This document shows, piece by piece, positions 1 through 6,934 of a stretch of DNA of 7,361 bases. The position numbers and the translations under genes are program-made. The DNA comes from Bacteroidota bacterium (GTDB lineage Bacteria > Bacteroidota > Bacteroidia > B-17B0 > B-17BO), in contig JANXRU010000407.1 of NCBI GenBank assembly GCA_025356715.1, positions 1 through 7,361 of the forward strand, given 5' to 3'. Each line of letters starts with the position of its first letter. The stretch's first letter is position 1. Below the pieces are notes generated by a model. It was not told where the DNA came from and ran no database searches. It saw only the letters and a list, made by a program, of their open reading frames with translations.

Positions 1-1
1 A

Positions 2-865
2 GGATTAGATGGTTTTACATTCTACTTTATGATAGCAATTATTATAATAGAAGGTATTGCTATATTAAGTTTATTTAATCTCATAAAAGGGTTTATTAAA
101 ACAGACAGCGTTGTTAAAACTCCTAAGACAATTGTAGATACAACTTCAGGTAAGGTTACTATTGTAAAAGAAAAAACAATATTAGATAAGTTAACTGATG
201 TTGTTGATATTGAAAATGAAGGCGAGATATTATTAGATCATGATTATGACGGCATTCAAGAACTTGATAACAACCTACCACCATGGTGGAAATATGGTTT
301 TTATTTAACAATTATTGTTGGTGTTATCTATTTAATAAACTTCCACGTATTAGGTACTGGAGATTTACAAGAAGTTGAATACACAAAAGCAATGGCTCAA
401 GCTAAAATTGAATTAGATGAGTATATGAAAACATCCGCTAATAATGTGGATGAAACAACTGTGAAAATGTTAGAAGGTGCTGATTTAGAATCAGGGAAAG
501 ACGTTTATAAAGCATCTTGTGTAGCATGTCACGGCGCATTAGGCGAAGGTGGCGTTGGTCCAAATTTAACAGATGCTTATTGGTTACATAGTGGAGGAAT
601 TGCTGATATTTTTAAAACCATCAAATATGGTTGGGCAGATAAAGGTATGAAATCGTGGAAAGAAGATTTATCTCCAATGCAAATAGCGCAAGTAGCAAGT
701 TATATCAAAACTTTAGCTGGTACTAATCCTCCAAATGGTAAGGCTCCGCAAGGTGATTTATTTACTGAAGGAACTACTAAACCAATTAACGACTCTACTT
801 CTGTTATCACTGATAGTTTGAAAATAAAAGAGGCTATAAAAGATAGCCTTACTGTACACAAATAG
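2..865 (+). CDS. ccoP: cbb3-type cytochrome c oxidase subunit CcoP, 5'-truncated by the window edge
   Basis: Membrane-anchored c-type cytochrome subunit of the cbb3 terminal oxidase; it passes electrons toward the CcoO/CcoN core facing the periplasm. Numbering from the Met at base 29: a hydrophobic segment at about 1-17, a conserved CcoP-like stretch before a second membrane span (ELDNNLPPWW, 78-87; span about 88-107), then one cytochrome c domain with heme site CVACH (164-168) and probable axial Met207 in KGMKSW. The domain ends near 230 and is followed by a polar Ser/Thr/Lys-rich tail of about 45 residues. The frame stays open upstream of base 29 to the window edge and encodes more hydrophobic residues (GLDGFTFYF), so Met29 is probably internal and the true start lies outside. 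Only one CXXCH is present, whereas proteobacterial CcoP carries two; a single-heme form is, from memory, usual in Bacteroidota. Family call is firm; the N-terminus is unknown. Confidence 0.93.
   Translation, partial: GLDGFTFYFMIAIIIIEGIAILSLFNLIKGFIKTDSVVKTPKTIVDTTSGKVTIVKEKTILDKLTDVVDIENEGEILLDHDYDGIQELDNNLPPWWKYGFYLTIIVGVIYLINFHVLGTGDLQEVEYTKAMAQAKIELDEYMKTSANNVDETTVKMLEGADLESGKDVYKASCVACHGALGEGGVGPNLTDAYWLHSGGIADIFKTIKYGWADKGMKSWKEDLSPMQIAQVASYIKTLAGTNPPNGKAPQGDLFTEGTTKPINDSTSVITDSLKIKEAIKDSLTVHK
830..850 (+). repeat. Inverted repeat (possible mRNA hairpin) in the last codons of ccoP
   Basis: AGGCTAT (831-837) and ATAGCCT (843-849) are perfect reverse complements around a 5-nt loop AAAAG, and a G-T wobble at 830/850 can extend the stem. 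It lies just before the ccoP stop and is not followed by a T-run, so it is not a typical intrinsic terminator. A small second hairpin, GAGC-GATA-GCTC (871-882), sits in the 22-nt ccoP-ccoG gap. Inferred role, if any: mRNA processing or stability, or setting the expression ratio of subunit to assembly factor. It may also be chance. Confidence 0.35.
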
Positions 866-887
866 AAATTGAGCGATAGCTCGTATT

Positions 888-2294
888 ATGGAACCAACAA
901 ATAAGAATGAGAGTTTTAGGGATAGTATTGCCACTATTGATAAAGAAGGGAAGAGAGCATGGATATTTCCTAAAAAACCATCAGGTAAGTTATTTAATTT
1001 ACGCGCTTATTTAAGTTATATTTATTTAATTGTATTTTTTGGTTTGCCATTTATTAAATTAAATGGCGAACCTTTATTTTTAATGGATGTACTTCATAAA
1101 AAATTCATTCTATTCGGAATGATTTTTTGGCCACAAGATTTTTTCATCTTCGGTATAGGAATGCTTATTTTCATTGTTTTTATTGCTCTTTTTACGGTTG
1201 TATTTGGTCGTGTTTTTTGCGGCTGGGCTTGCCCACAAACCGTTTTTATGGAAATGATATTTCGTAGAATAGAATATCTTATTGAAGGAGATGGCACTCA
1301 TCAAAAAGCATTAAAGCAAGCACCTTGGACAAGCGAAAAAATTCGAAAAAGAATTATAAAATTTATTTCATTCTTTGCTATTTCGTATCTAATTTCAAAT
1401 ACTTCTCTTTGTTACTTAATTGGGTTTGATGAAGTGGTTAAAATGTATACGGAGCCTATATCAGGGCATATTGGAGGATTAATTGCATTAGTTATTTTTA
1501 CTTTTGTATTTTATTTTGTGTATTCCTATTTAAGAGAACAGGTTTGTTTAATTGTTTGCCCTTACGGCCGTATGCAAGGTGTTTTATTAGATAGAGATTC
1601 TATCGTTGTTGCTTATGATTATGAAAGAGGTGAACCAAGACATAAAATAAAAAAAAGTGAAGAGCATGGTAAAGGCGATTGTATTGACTGTGGTTTATGT
1701 GTTAAAGTTTGCCCAACAGGTATCGATATTAGAAACGGAACTCAATTAGAATGTGTGAACTGTACTGCTTGTATTGACGAATGCGATCAGGTAATGGAGA
1801 AAATAAATTTACCCATTGGTTTAATTCGTTACGCATCTGAGAACGGCATTAAAAACAAACAGAAATTAACATTTACAACGCGTATGAAAGCCTATACGGT
1901 TGTGTTAATGGCGCTTATATCTGTAGAGGTATTTTTATTAACTACCCGTTCTGATTATGACGCTACTATTTTAAGAGCTAAAGGTATGTTGTATCAAAAT
2001 CAACCTGATAATAAAATTAGTAATTTATATACCATTAAATTAGTGAACAAAACGCGTAAAAATTTACCAGTTGAAATCAAAGTAGAAAATTTTCCAGCAG
2101 AAATTAAAATAATTGGTAAAGATTTAATGGTTAAAAACGAAGCTGTATCCGAAGGCGAATTCTTTGTTATTCTGAACAAAAGCGATGTAAAAGAAAGAAA
2201 GTCTGTTTTAGAAATTGGAGTTTATTCTAATCATGTAAAAATCAAAACTGTTAAAACAAATTTCTTAAGTAATATTTCACGGTCTAAAAAATAA
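888..2294 (+). CDS. ccoG: cbb3 oxidase assembly protein CcoG (polyferredoxin-like)
   Basis: Membrane iron-sulfur protein of the CcoG/RdxA/FixG family, needed for or associated with cbb3 oxidase maturation; family members have been linked to reduction of Cu(II) for oxidase copper insertion. The 468-residue length is normal. Visible order: soluble N-terminus, membrane spans at about 41-57, 85-107, 156-178, 196-215 and 335-352, the family motif CGWACPQTVF at 111-120, the second motif VCPYGRMQ at 223-230, then two 4Fe-4S clusters with Cys 265, 268, 271, 275 and Cys 289, 292, 295, 299. The last 110 or so residues are a beta-rich periplasmic domain, matching the Ig-like C-terminal domain known for this family. 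The ATG is 22 nt after the ccoP stop, in line with co-transcription. All expected cysteines are present and no break is seen. Confidence 0.96.
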   Translation: MEPTNKNESFRDSIATIDKEGKRAWIFPKKPSGKLFNLRAYLSYIYLIVFFGLPFIKLNGEPLFLMDVLHKKFILFGMIFWPQDFFIFGIGMLIFIVFIALFTVVFGRVFCGWACPQTVFMEMIFRRIEYLIEGDGTHQKALKQAPWTSEKIRKRIIKFISFFAISYLISNTSLCYLIGFDEVVKMYTEPISGHIGGLIALVIFTFVFYFVYSYLREQVCLIVCPYGRMQGVLLDRDSIVVAYDYERGEPRHKIKKSEEHGKGDCIDCGLCVKVCPTGIDIRNGTQLECVNCTACIDECDQVMEKINLPIGLIRYASENGIKNKQKLTFTTRMKAYTVVLMALISVEVFLLTTRSDYDATILRAKGMLYQNQPDNKISNLYTIKLVNKTRKNLPVEIKVENFPAEIKIIGKDLMVKNEAVSEGEFFVILNKSDVKERKSVLEIGVYSNHVKIKTVKTNFLSNISRSKK

Positions 2295-2301
2295 AATTAT
2301 T

Positions 2302-2736
2302 ATGAGTTGGGGAAAGAAAATAACCATTTTATATTTAAGCTTTGTTGCTTTAATTGTAACCTTAGTTGTACTATGCTTTGGACAAAAAGTAGAATTAGAA
2401 AGCAAAGACTATTATGCACAAGAACTTAAATTTCAAGATAAAATTGACGCTATCAATAATGAAAAAAATTCTTTAGCAACTATAACACATGTTCTTAATG
2501 ATTCTCATTTGGTTTTATCGGCTGATTCCTCATTAATAGCGGAAGGACTAGAAGGAACAATCAATTTCTTTAGGCCATCAGATTCTAGTAAAGATCTAAA
2601 TTTAAAAATGAATTTTGTTGATGGTAAACAAATCATTAATACTTCAACACTTACTCACGGAGTATACAAACTACAATTATCATGGATTGCAAATAAGCGC
2701 CACTATTTTAAAGAAGATGTGCTATTTATAAAATAA
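2302..2736 (+). CDS. fixH: FixH family protein (CcoH), cbb3 oxidase assembly factor
   Basis: Small membrane-anchored protein of the FixH/CcoH family, which associates with the cbb3 oxidase during assembly. The 144-residue protein has one N-terminal membrane span (about 8-27) after a short basic MSWGKK start, then the typical post-membrane motif DYYAQELKFQDKID (36-49), and a beta-rich domain with GTINFFRP (85-92) and a C-terminal GVYKLQLSW (120-128). This layout, with a single anchor plus a small beta-sandwich-like outer domain, fits FixH. It begins 7 nt after ccoG, and its stop is separated by 1 nt from the next ATG, so it is in the same operon. Sequence conservation in this family is low, but the position directly after ccoG and the Tyr-Tyr motif make the call strong. 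Confidence 0.9.
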   Translation: MSWGKKITILYLSFVALIVTLVVLCFGQKVELESKDYYAQELKFQDKIDAINNEKNSLATITHVLNDSHLVLSADSSLIAEGLEGTINFFRPSDSSKDLNLKMNFVDGKQIINTSTLTHGVYKLQLSWIANKRHYFKEDVLFIK

Positions 2737-2737
2737 C

Positions 2738-3502
2738 ATGGAATTAATTATTGCTGCCATATCTCTCGGTTTATTAGGAAGCTTTCACTGTATTGGTATG
2801 TGTGGCCCAATTGCTTTAGCATTGCCAGTTCATCACTATTCCTCTTTCAAAAAGTATCTTGGTATTTTACTATATAACATAGGACGAATATCGACTTACA
2901 CAAGTTTAGGTCTTTTGTTTGGCTTATTAGGTCAATCCTTTTTTATTGGTGGCTTTCAGCAAATGGTTTCTATCAGTATTGGCATTCTATTATTGTTGTC
3001 TGTCATGATAACTCAAACGAAGTGGCTCAATACGCCTAGTTTTGGTTTTATATATGCTTTCATCAATAAAATCAAAGTTCAATTAGGAAACTTATTTAAT
3101 AAAAAAGGATTACATTTTTTATTTTTCATTGGCTTACTTAATGGCTTATTACCTTGCGGCTTAGTGTATTTAGGAATTGCAGGGGCTATTGCTACTGGGC
3201 ATTATATTAAGGGCGCTGAGTTTATGTTTTATTTCGGTATTGGTACTATTCCTATTATGTATGCTGTTGCTTTTTTAGGACAATTTATTACCGTTAAATA
3301 CAGAAATCATATACGCCATTCGATGCCATATGTGGTCTCTATCATGGCAATTCTCCTTATAGTACGCGGACTAAATTTAGGAATCCCCTACTTAAGCCCT
3401 GAGTTTGAAAAGAATAATCACACCATTTCTTGTTGTGAAAAACCAACAGAAAATACAAAACAAGAATTTAAACCTATTAAATCATGTTGTCACAAAAAAT
3501 AA
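2738..3502 (+). CDS. Sulfite exporter TauE/SafE (DsbD_2-type) family membrane protein, probable cbb3/copper biogenesis role
   Basis: A 254-residue polytopic membrane protein with about six spans (roughly 4-28, 41-64, 74-92, 124-150, 160-182, 197-214). The N-terminal signature FHCIGMCGP (16-24; Cys18 and Cys22) and NGLLPCGLVY (135-144; Cys140) in the fourth span are typical of the proteins annotated TauE/SafE or cytochrome c biogenesis DsbD_2 that follow fixH in cbb3 loci. The actual substrate is not established from sequence; paired Cys in membrane spans suit thiol/disulfide exchange or copper handling, and sulfite export is unlikely in this context. Unusual is a polar C-terminal tail (about 222-254) with two Cys-Cys pairs (232-233 and 250-251), the second followed by His, which looks like a soft-metal ligand set. 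It starts 1 nt after fixH, so the two are probably translationally linked. Family call is firm, function is inferred. Confidence 0.85.
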   Translation: MELIIAAISLGLLGSFHCIGMCGPIALALPVHHYSSFKKYLGILLYNIGRISTYTSLGLLFGLLGQSFFIGGFQQMVSISIGILLLLSVMITQTKWLNTPSFGFIYAFINKIKVQLGNLFNKKGLHFLFFIGLLNGLLPCGLVYLGIAGAIATGHYIKGAEFMFYFGIGTIPIMYAVAFLGQFITVKYRNHIRHSMPYVVSIMAILLIVRGLNLGIPYLSPEFEKNNHTISCCEKPTENTKQEFKPIKSCCHKK

Positions 3503-3504
3503 TT

Positions 3505-3530
3505 AAAAATAGAACGTATAAAAAATAGAA
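3505..3530 (+). repeat. Short direct repeat in the leader of the decarboxylase gene
   Basis: The 10-mer AAAAATAGAA occurs at 3505-3514 and again at 3521-3530, 16 nt apart, filling most of the 31-nt gap before the decarboxylase start at 3534. In such A-rich sequence it may be chance. A-rich leaders just upstream of the ATG are common translation-enhancing elements in Bacteroidota, which is the likeliest role if it has one. Confidence 0.25.
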
Positions 3531-3533
3531 ATC

Positions 3534-4781
3534 ATGTTTTGGGAAAAGTATTCATATTCACATATAAAAAGTAAAGTATTTGAGGCGTTAAGTAAAAACA
3601 CCAATTACCGAACCGAAAACATTATTGGTATCCCAGGTACTTTTTTGGATACCGATATTTTTTATGACGACGCTCCATTTTTAAAAGACGCTCCTTTTCT
3701 TTCTACGCTTATAGCTAATCCCAATCATATTGGTGTTCATACGTTGGGTGATGAACACGAAGATTTTTTTGTAGGGACTCAAGAATTAGAAAAAGATTTA
3801 ATAAAAATATGTGCTGAAGAAATATTTGATGCTGAACCAAACTCTTATGACGGCTATGTAGCAAGCGGTGGGACTGAAGCTAATATTGAAGCTTTATGGA
3901 TATACAGAAATTACTTCAAAACAGAATTTCATGCAGCATTAGATGAAATAGCAGTTGTGTATTCAACAGACACCCACTACTCTATTCCTAAAGGTATTGA
4001 CTTATTAAATCTAAATTCGATTGAATTAAACGTTAATCACGTTACAAGAGAAATAAATATCATAGACTTTGAACAAAAAATAAAAAAAGCATTAGCCAAC
4101 GGCACCAAATATTTTATCATCAATATGAATATGTCAACCACCATGTTTGGGTCTGTGGATGATATTGATACTATAACCTCATTTTTAAATTTATTACACG
4201 TCAATTATAAATTACATGTGGATGGAGCCTATGGCGGATTTATATTTCCATTCACTAATCAAACAAATTCTTATAGTTTTAAAAATAAAAACATTTCTTC
4301 TTTTTCTATTGATGGGCATAAAATGTTGCAAGCTCCTTATGGCACAGGAATTTTTTTGGCACGGAAAAATTTATTACAATATGTGTGCACGAATGAAGCG
4401 GGTTATGTAAAAGGAAAAGATTTTACCTTATGCGGTAGTCGCTCAGGAGCCAATGCAGTTTGTGTTTGGATGATTTTAAGAATTCATGGCTCCACAGGTT
4501 GGGGCGTAAAAATGCGTCAGTTGGTTGATAGAGCTACATCTATTTGTGAAAAATTAGATACTTGGGGAATACAGTATTATAGGCACCCTGATTTAAATAT
4601 TGTCACTATTAATGCTGACTTTATAAGTAAGACCTTAGCAGAAAAATTCCATTTGGTGCCTGATAACCACAATGAAAAACCAAATTGGTATAAAATAGTT
4701 GTGATGCCACACGTTAAACAAGGCATCATAGATAATTTTATGACTGAATTAGAAAACGAACAACATAACCTAGTAAACTAA
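3534..4781 (+). CDS. PLP-dependent group II amino acid decarboxylase, substrate unknown
   Basis: Cytosolic fold-type I PLP enzyme expected to remove the alpha-carboxyl group of an amino acid to give an amine. Visible motifs: SGGTEAN (111-117), which binds the cofactor phosphate; His148 in the DTHYS stretch, placed to stack on the PLP ring; HVDGAYGG (228-235), whose Asp230 pairs with the pyridine nitrogen; and SIDGHKM (258-264), with Lys263 as the likely Schiff-base lysine. GSRSG (301-305) is also typical of the family. At 415 residues it is close to the shorter histidine decarboxylase and MfnA-like members, not the longer glutamate or aromatic decarboxylases. Substrate (His, Tyr, Asp or another) cannot be read from sequence. 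It starts 31 nt after the TauE/SafE-like gene on the same strand, in an A-rich gap with a 10-nt direct repeat, so it may be read from the oxidase operon or from its own promoter. Confidence 0.87.
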   Translation: MFWEKYSYSHIKSKVFEALSKNTNYRTENIIGIPGTFLDTDIFYDDAPFLKDAPFLSTLIANPNHIGVHTLGDEHEDFFVGTQELEKDLIKICAEEIFDAEPNSYDGYVASGGTEANIEALWIYRNYFKTEFHAALDEIAVVYSTDTHYSIPKGIDLLNLNSIELNVNHVTREINIIDFEQKIKKALANGTKYFIINMNMSTTMFGSVDDIDTITSFLNLLHVNYKLHVDGAYGGFIFPFTNQTNSYSFKNKNISSFSIDGHKMLQAPYGTGIFLARKNLLQYVCTNEAGYVKGKDFTLCGSRSGANAVCVWMILRIHGSTGWGVKMRQLVDRATSICEKLDTWGIQYYRHPDLNIVTINADFISKTLAEKFHLVPDNHNEKPNWYKIVVMPHVKQGIIDNFMTELENEQHNLVN

Positions 4782-4784
4782 AAC

Positions 4785-4797
4785 GTTAATCATTAAC
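4785..4797. promoter_or_regulatory. Perfect palindrome, candidate operator before the desaturase gene
   Basis: GTTAAT-C-ATTAAC is a perfect 6-bp inverted repeat around one central base, starting 4 nt after the decarboxylase stop and 43 nt before the desaturase ATG. A second perfect palindrome, TAGTACTA (4820-4827), lies just before a run of nine A (4827-4835) in the same 58-nt gap. No T-run follows the first repeat, so it is not a standard terminator for the + strand. A dimeric regulator could bind here, for example to control the desaturase, but no known operator consensus was matched with certainty and I saw no clear TAnnTTTG-type promoter box. Confidence 0.35.
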
Positions 4798-4839
4798 AAA
4801 CTATATTAATCCTTTCATCTAGTACTAAAAAAAAACAAC

Positions 4840-5586
4840 ATGACCATTCTCTTATTTTTCATTGCTCATTGGTATCTTTCACTTTTCGCTCAAACATTTT
4901 TTTTACATCGCTATGCAGCCCATCAAATGTTTACTATGAATCCGTTTTGGGAAAAAGTATTTTATGTTTTAACCTGGCTATTTCAAGGATCTTCATTTTT
5001 AAGCCCAAAGGCCTACGGCATTATGCACCGCTTACATCATGCTTATGCGGATACTGAGAATGATCCGCATTCTCCAAAATATTCAAAAAACTTATTTGAT
5101 ATGATGAAGAAAACATTGATTGTGTATTTAGCAGTTTTAAATGATACTAAAGTAATGGATGAGAAATTTAAAAAAGGTGTTCCTTATTGGCCTGCATTCG
5201 AAAAAATTGCAGGTAGTTGGGGCGTTAGAATTGGTTGGGGTGTATTATATTTCCTATTCTATTACCAATACGCAACTCATTGGTGGATGTATTTATTATT
5301 GCCCATCCATTTTTTAATGGGACCCGTTCATGGGGCTGTTATTAATTGGTTTGCCCACAAATACGGGTATATTAATTTTACAGTTGGCGATACTGCCAAA
5401 AACTTAATGCCCGTTGACGTTTTTATGATGGGAGAAGGTTACCACAACAATCATCATAAATTTGGTGGCAGAGCTAACTTCGGAACTAAATGGCATGAAA
5501 TAGATCCTACTTATCCTATTATATATTTATTAAATTTAATAGGCATTATTCATCTTAAAAAAGATAATGATTTAAAATACATGTAA
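4840..5586 (+). CDS. Acyl-CoA (delta-9 type) fatty acid desaturase
   Basis: Membrane di-iron enzyme that uses O2 and reducing equivalents to put a cis double bond into a saturated acyl chain, changing membrane fluidity. All histidine boxes of the stearoyl-CoA desaturase type are present: HRYAAH (23-28), HRLHH (63-67) followed by the typical DTENDPHSP (71-79), NWFAH (169-173) and GEGYHNNHH (198-206). Hydrophobic spans lie at about 1-20, 38-55, 93-100 (short), 131-146 and 149-168. At 248 residues it is compact, lacking the long N-terminal region of eukaryotic enzymes and any fused cytochrome b5 or ferredoxin domain, so an external electron donor is needed. It begins 58 nt after the decarboxylase and ends 16 nt before hemN. 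The start is supported by the first histidine box being only 22 residues in and by an A-rich leader. Regiospecificity is inferred from family, not shown. Confidence 0.92.
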   Translation: MTILLFFIAHWYLSLFAQTFFLHRYAAHQMFTMNPFWEKVFYVLTWLFQGSSFLSPKAYGIMHRLHHAYADTENDPHSPKYSKNLFDMMKKTLIVYLAVLNDTKVMDEKFKKGVPYWPAFEKIAGSWGVRIGWGVLYFLFYYQYATHWWMYLLLPIHFLMGPVHGAVINWFAHKYGYINFTVGDTAKNLMPVDVFMMGEGYHNNHHKFGGRANFGTKWHEIDPTYPIIYLLNLIGIIHLKKDNDLKYM

Positions 5587-5602
5587 TTAAAATAAAAAAA
5601 TA

Positions 5603-6934
5603 ATGGACTTAGTTTCTAAATATAATATTCAAGCGCCGCGCTACACTAGTTACCCTACAGTACCTTATTGGGATAATAATTTAAATGAAGCCCAATGGAT
5701 TAACCATATTAAACAATCTTTTATAAAATATAATAACGACGGCATTAGTTTATACATTCACCTTCCGTATTGCGAAAGTTTATGTACCTATTGTGCTTGC
5801 AATACTCGTATCACCGTTAACCATAAAGTTGAACTACCATATATTGAAGCCTTATTAAAAGAGTGGCAATTATATTTAAATCAATTTGGAGGGAAACCTT
5901 TAATTAAAGAAATACATTTAGGTGGAGGAACGCCCACTTTTTTTGCACCCGAAAATTTATCCTACTTATTAAGTTCTATTTTAAAAACAGTGGATGTTGC
6001 TAAAGATTACGATTTTAGTTTTGAAGGTCATCCAAGTAACACAACCAAAGCGCATTTACAAGCACTATACAATTTAGGCTTTAAGCGGGTTAGTTTTGGC
6101 ATACAAGATTTTGATGAAAAAGTTCAAGACACCATCAATCGCTATCAAACTTTTGAAGAAGTTAAACAAGTGATAACAGATGCCAGAGAGGTTGGATACA
6201 CCTCCATTAATTTTGATTTAGTGTATGGCTTACCTTATCAAACCATTCAATCTATTAAAGATACCATTACCCAAATTATTTCCTTAAATCCTGAACGGAT
6301 TGCATTTTATAGTTATGCGCATGTGCCTTGGCTAAAACCAGGACAAAGAAAATATTCTGAAAAAGATTTGCCAGCCGATTCCTATAAGCGAAGTTTATAC
6401 GAAGCTGGTAAAGATTTATTTATAGCTGCCAACTACTCCGATATTGGCATGGATCATTTTGCATTACCAAACGATAGTTTGTTTGATGCATTTGCTAAAG
6501 GAACATTACACCGCAATTTTATGGGTTATACAACTAACACTACTAAATTATTAGTAGGCTTGGGCTGTTCTTCTATCAGTGATTCGTGGGATGGCTTTGC
6601 TCAAAATATTAAAACTGTTGAAGAATATCAAAAAGTAGTAAACGAAGGACACTTCCCTATTTTTAAAGGACACTCTTTAAGAGCCGAAGATTTAGAAATT
6701 CGTCAACACATTTTAAATTTAATGTGTCGTCATCAAACAAGCATTGACAGCCACTACGAAGAAGCAAAACTTAAATTTGATGACTATGTAAAAGATGGAT
6801 TGGTAGTTATAAAAGATGATACCATTTTAATTACCGAAGTTGGTAAATTATTTTTACGAAACATTTGTTTAGCCTTTGATAAACGGTATTGGAAAAAAGT
6901 TCCCGAAGGAAAATTATTTAGCACAACTGCCTAA
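5603..6934 (+). CDS. hemN: Oxygen-independent coproporphyrinogen III dehydrogenase HemN (radical SAM)
   Basis: Cytosolic radical SAM enzyme that oxidatively decarboxylates two propionate side chains of coproporphyrinogen III to give protoporphyrinogen IX without O2, serving heme synthesis at low oxygen. N-terminal PRYTSYPT (12-19) is a HemN signature. The 4Fe-4S/SAM site is Cys57, Cys61, Cys64 followed by Cys66 (CX3CX2CXC), preceded by Tyr51 and followed by GGGTP (107-111). IGMDHFALPND (281-291) and the C-terminal RNICLAFD (419-426) match true HemN and argue against HemW, the heme chaperone paralogue. The 443-residue length is near the roughly 457 of E. coli HemN. It starts 16 nt after the desaturase. 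Its stop overlaps the globin start (TAATG), so heme synthesis and a heme protein are translated together. Low-oxygen control is plausible, but no FNR-type site was recognised by eye. Confidence 0.96.
   Translation: MDLVSKYNIQAPRYTSYPTVPYWDNNLNEAQWINHIKQSFIKYNNDGISLYIHLPYCESLCTYCACNTRITVNHKVELPYIEALLKEWQLYLNQFGGKPLIKEIHLGGGTPTFFAPENLSYLLSSILKTVDVAKDYDFSFEGHPSNTTKAHLQALYNLGFKRVSFGIQDFDEKVQDTINRYQTFEEVKQVITDAREVGYTSINFDLVYGLPYQTIQSIKDTITQIISLNPERIAFYSYAHVPWLKPGQRKYSEKDLPADSYKRSLYEAGKDLFIAANYSDIGMDHFALPNDSLFDAFAKGTLHRNFMGYTTNTTKLLVGLGCSSISDSWDGFAQNIKTVEEYQKVVNEGHFPIFKGHSLRAEDLEIRQHILNLMCRHQTSIDSHYEEAKLKFDDYVKDGLVVIKDDTILITEVGKLFLRNICLAFDKRYWKKVPEGKLFSTTA

Noticed and set aside
29..31. Base 29 as the true ccoP start
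   Set aside because: The frame remains open and hydrophobic to the left edge, and the first membrane span would be cut short by starting here.
1094..1304. Two overlapping open frames on the - strand inside ccoG
   Set aside because: They lie fully within the strongly conserved ccoG reading frame, have no recognisable domain, and have low-complexity Lys/Asn/Ile content typical of antisense shadows in AT-rich DNA.
2738..3502. True sulfite exporter
   Set aside because: The paired Cys signature, the Cys-rich tail and the position one base after fixH point to a biogenesis role; only the family name suggests sulfite.
4216..4410. Open + frame of 64 codons inside the decarboxylase gene
   Set aside because: It is out of frame with the PLP motifs (Asp230, Lys263 region) that clearly use the other frame, and it shows no family features.
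4785..4797. Palindrome identical to the consensus of the eukaryotic HNF1 factor
   Set aside because: The likeness is real as a string, but the segment is bacterial with dense operons, so the match has no biological meaning; it is kept only as a generic palindrome.
4785..4835. Possible intrinsic terminator after the decarboxylase gene
   Set aside because: The repeat is AT-rich and short and no T-run follows on the + strand; the A-run lies at the start of the next gene leader.
4869..5057. Open + frame of 62 codons inside the desaturase gene
   Set aside because: It overlaps the first two histidine boxes of the desaturase in another frame and has no support of its own.
5603..6934. HemW (heme chaperone) instead of HemN
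   Set aside because: The CX3CX2CXC motif with the extra Cys66, the PRYTSYPT start and the RNICLAFD end are HemN signatures.
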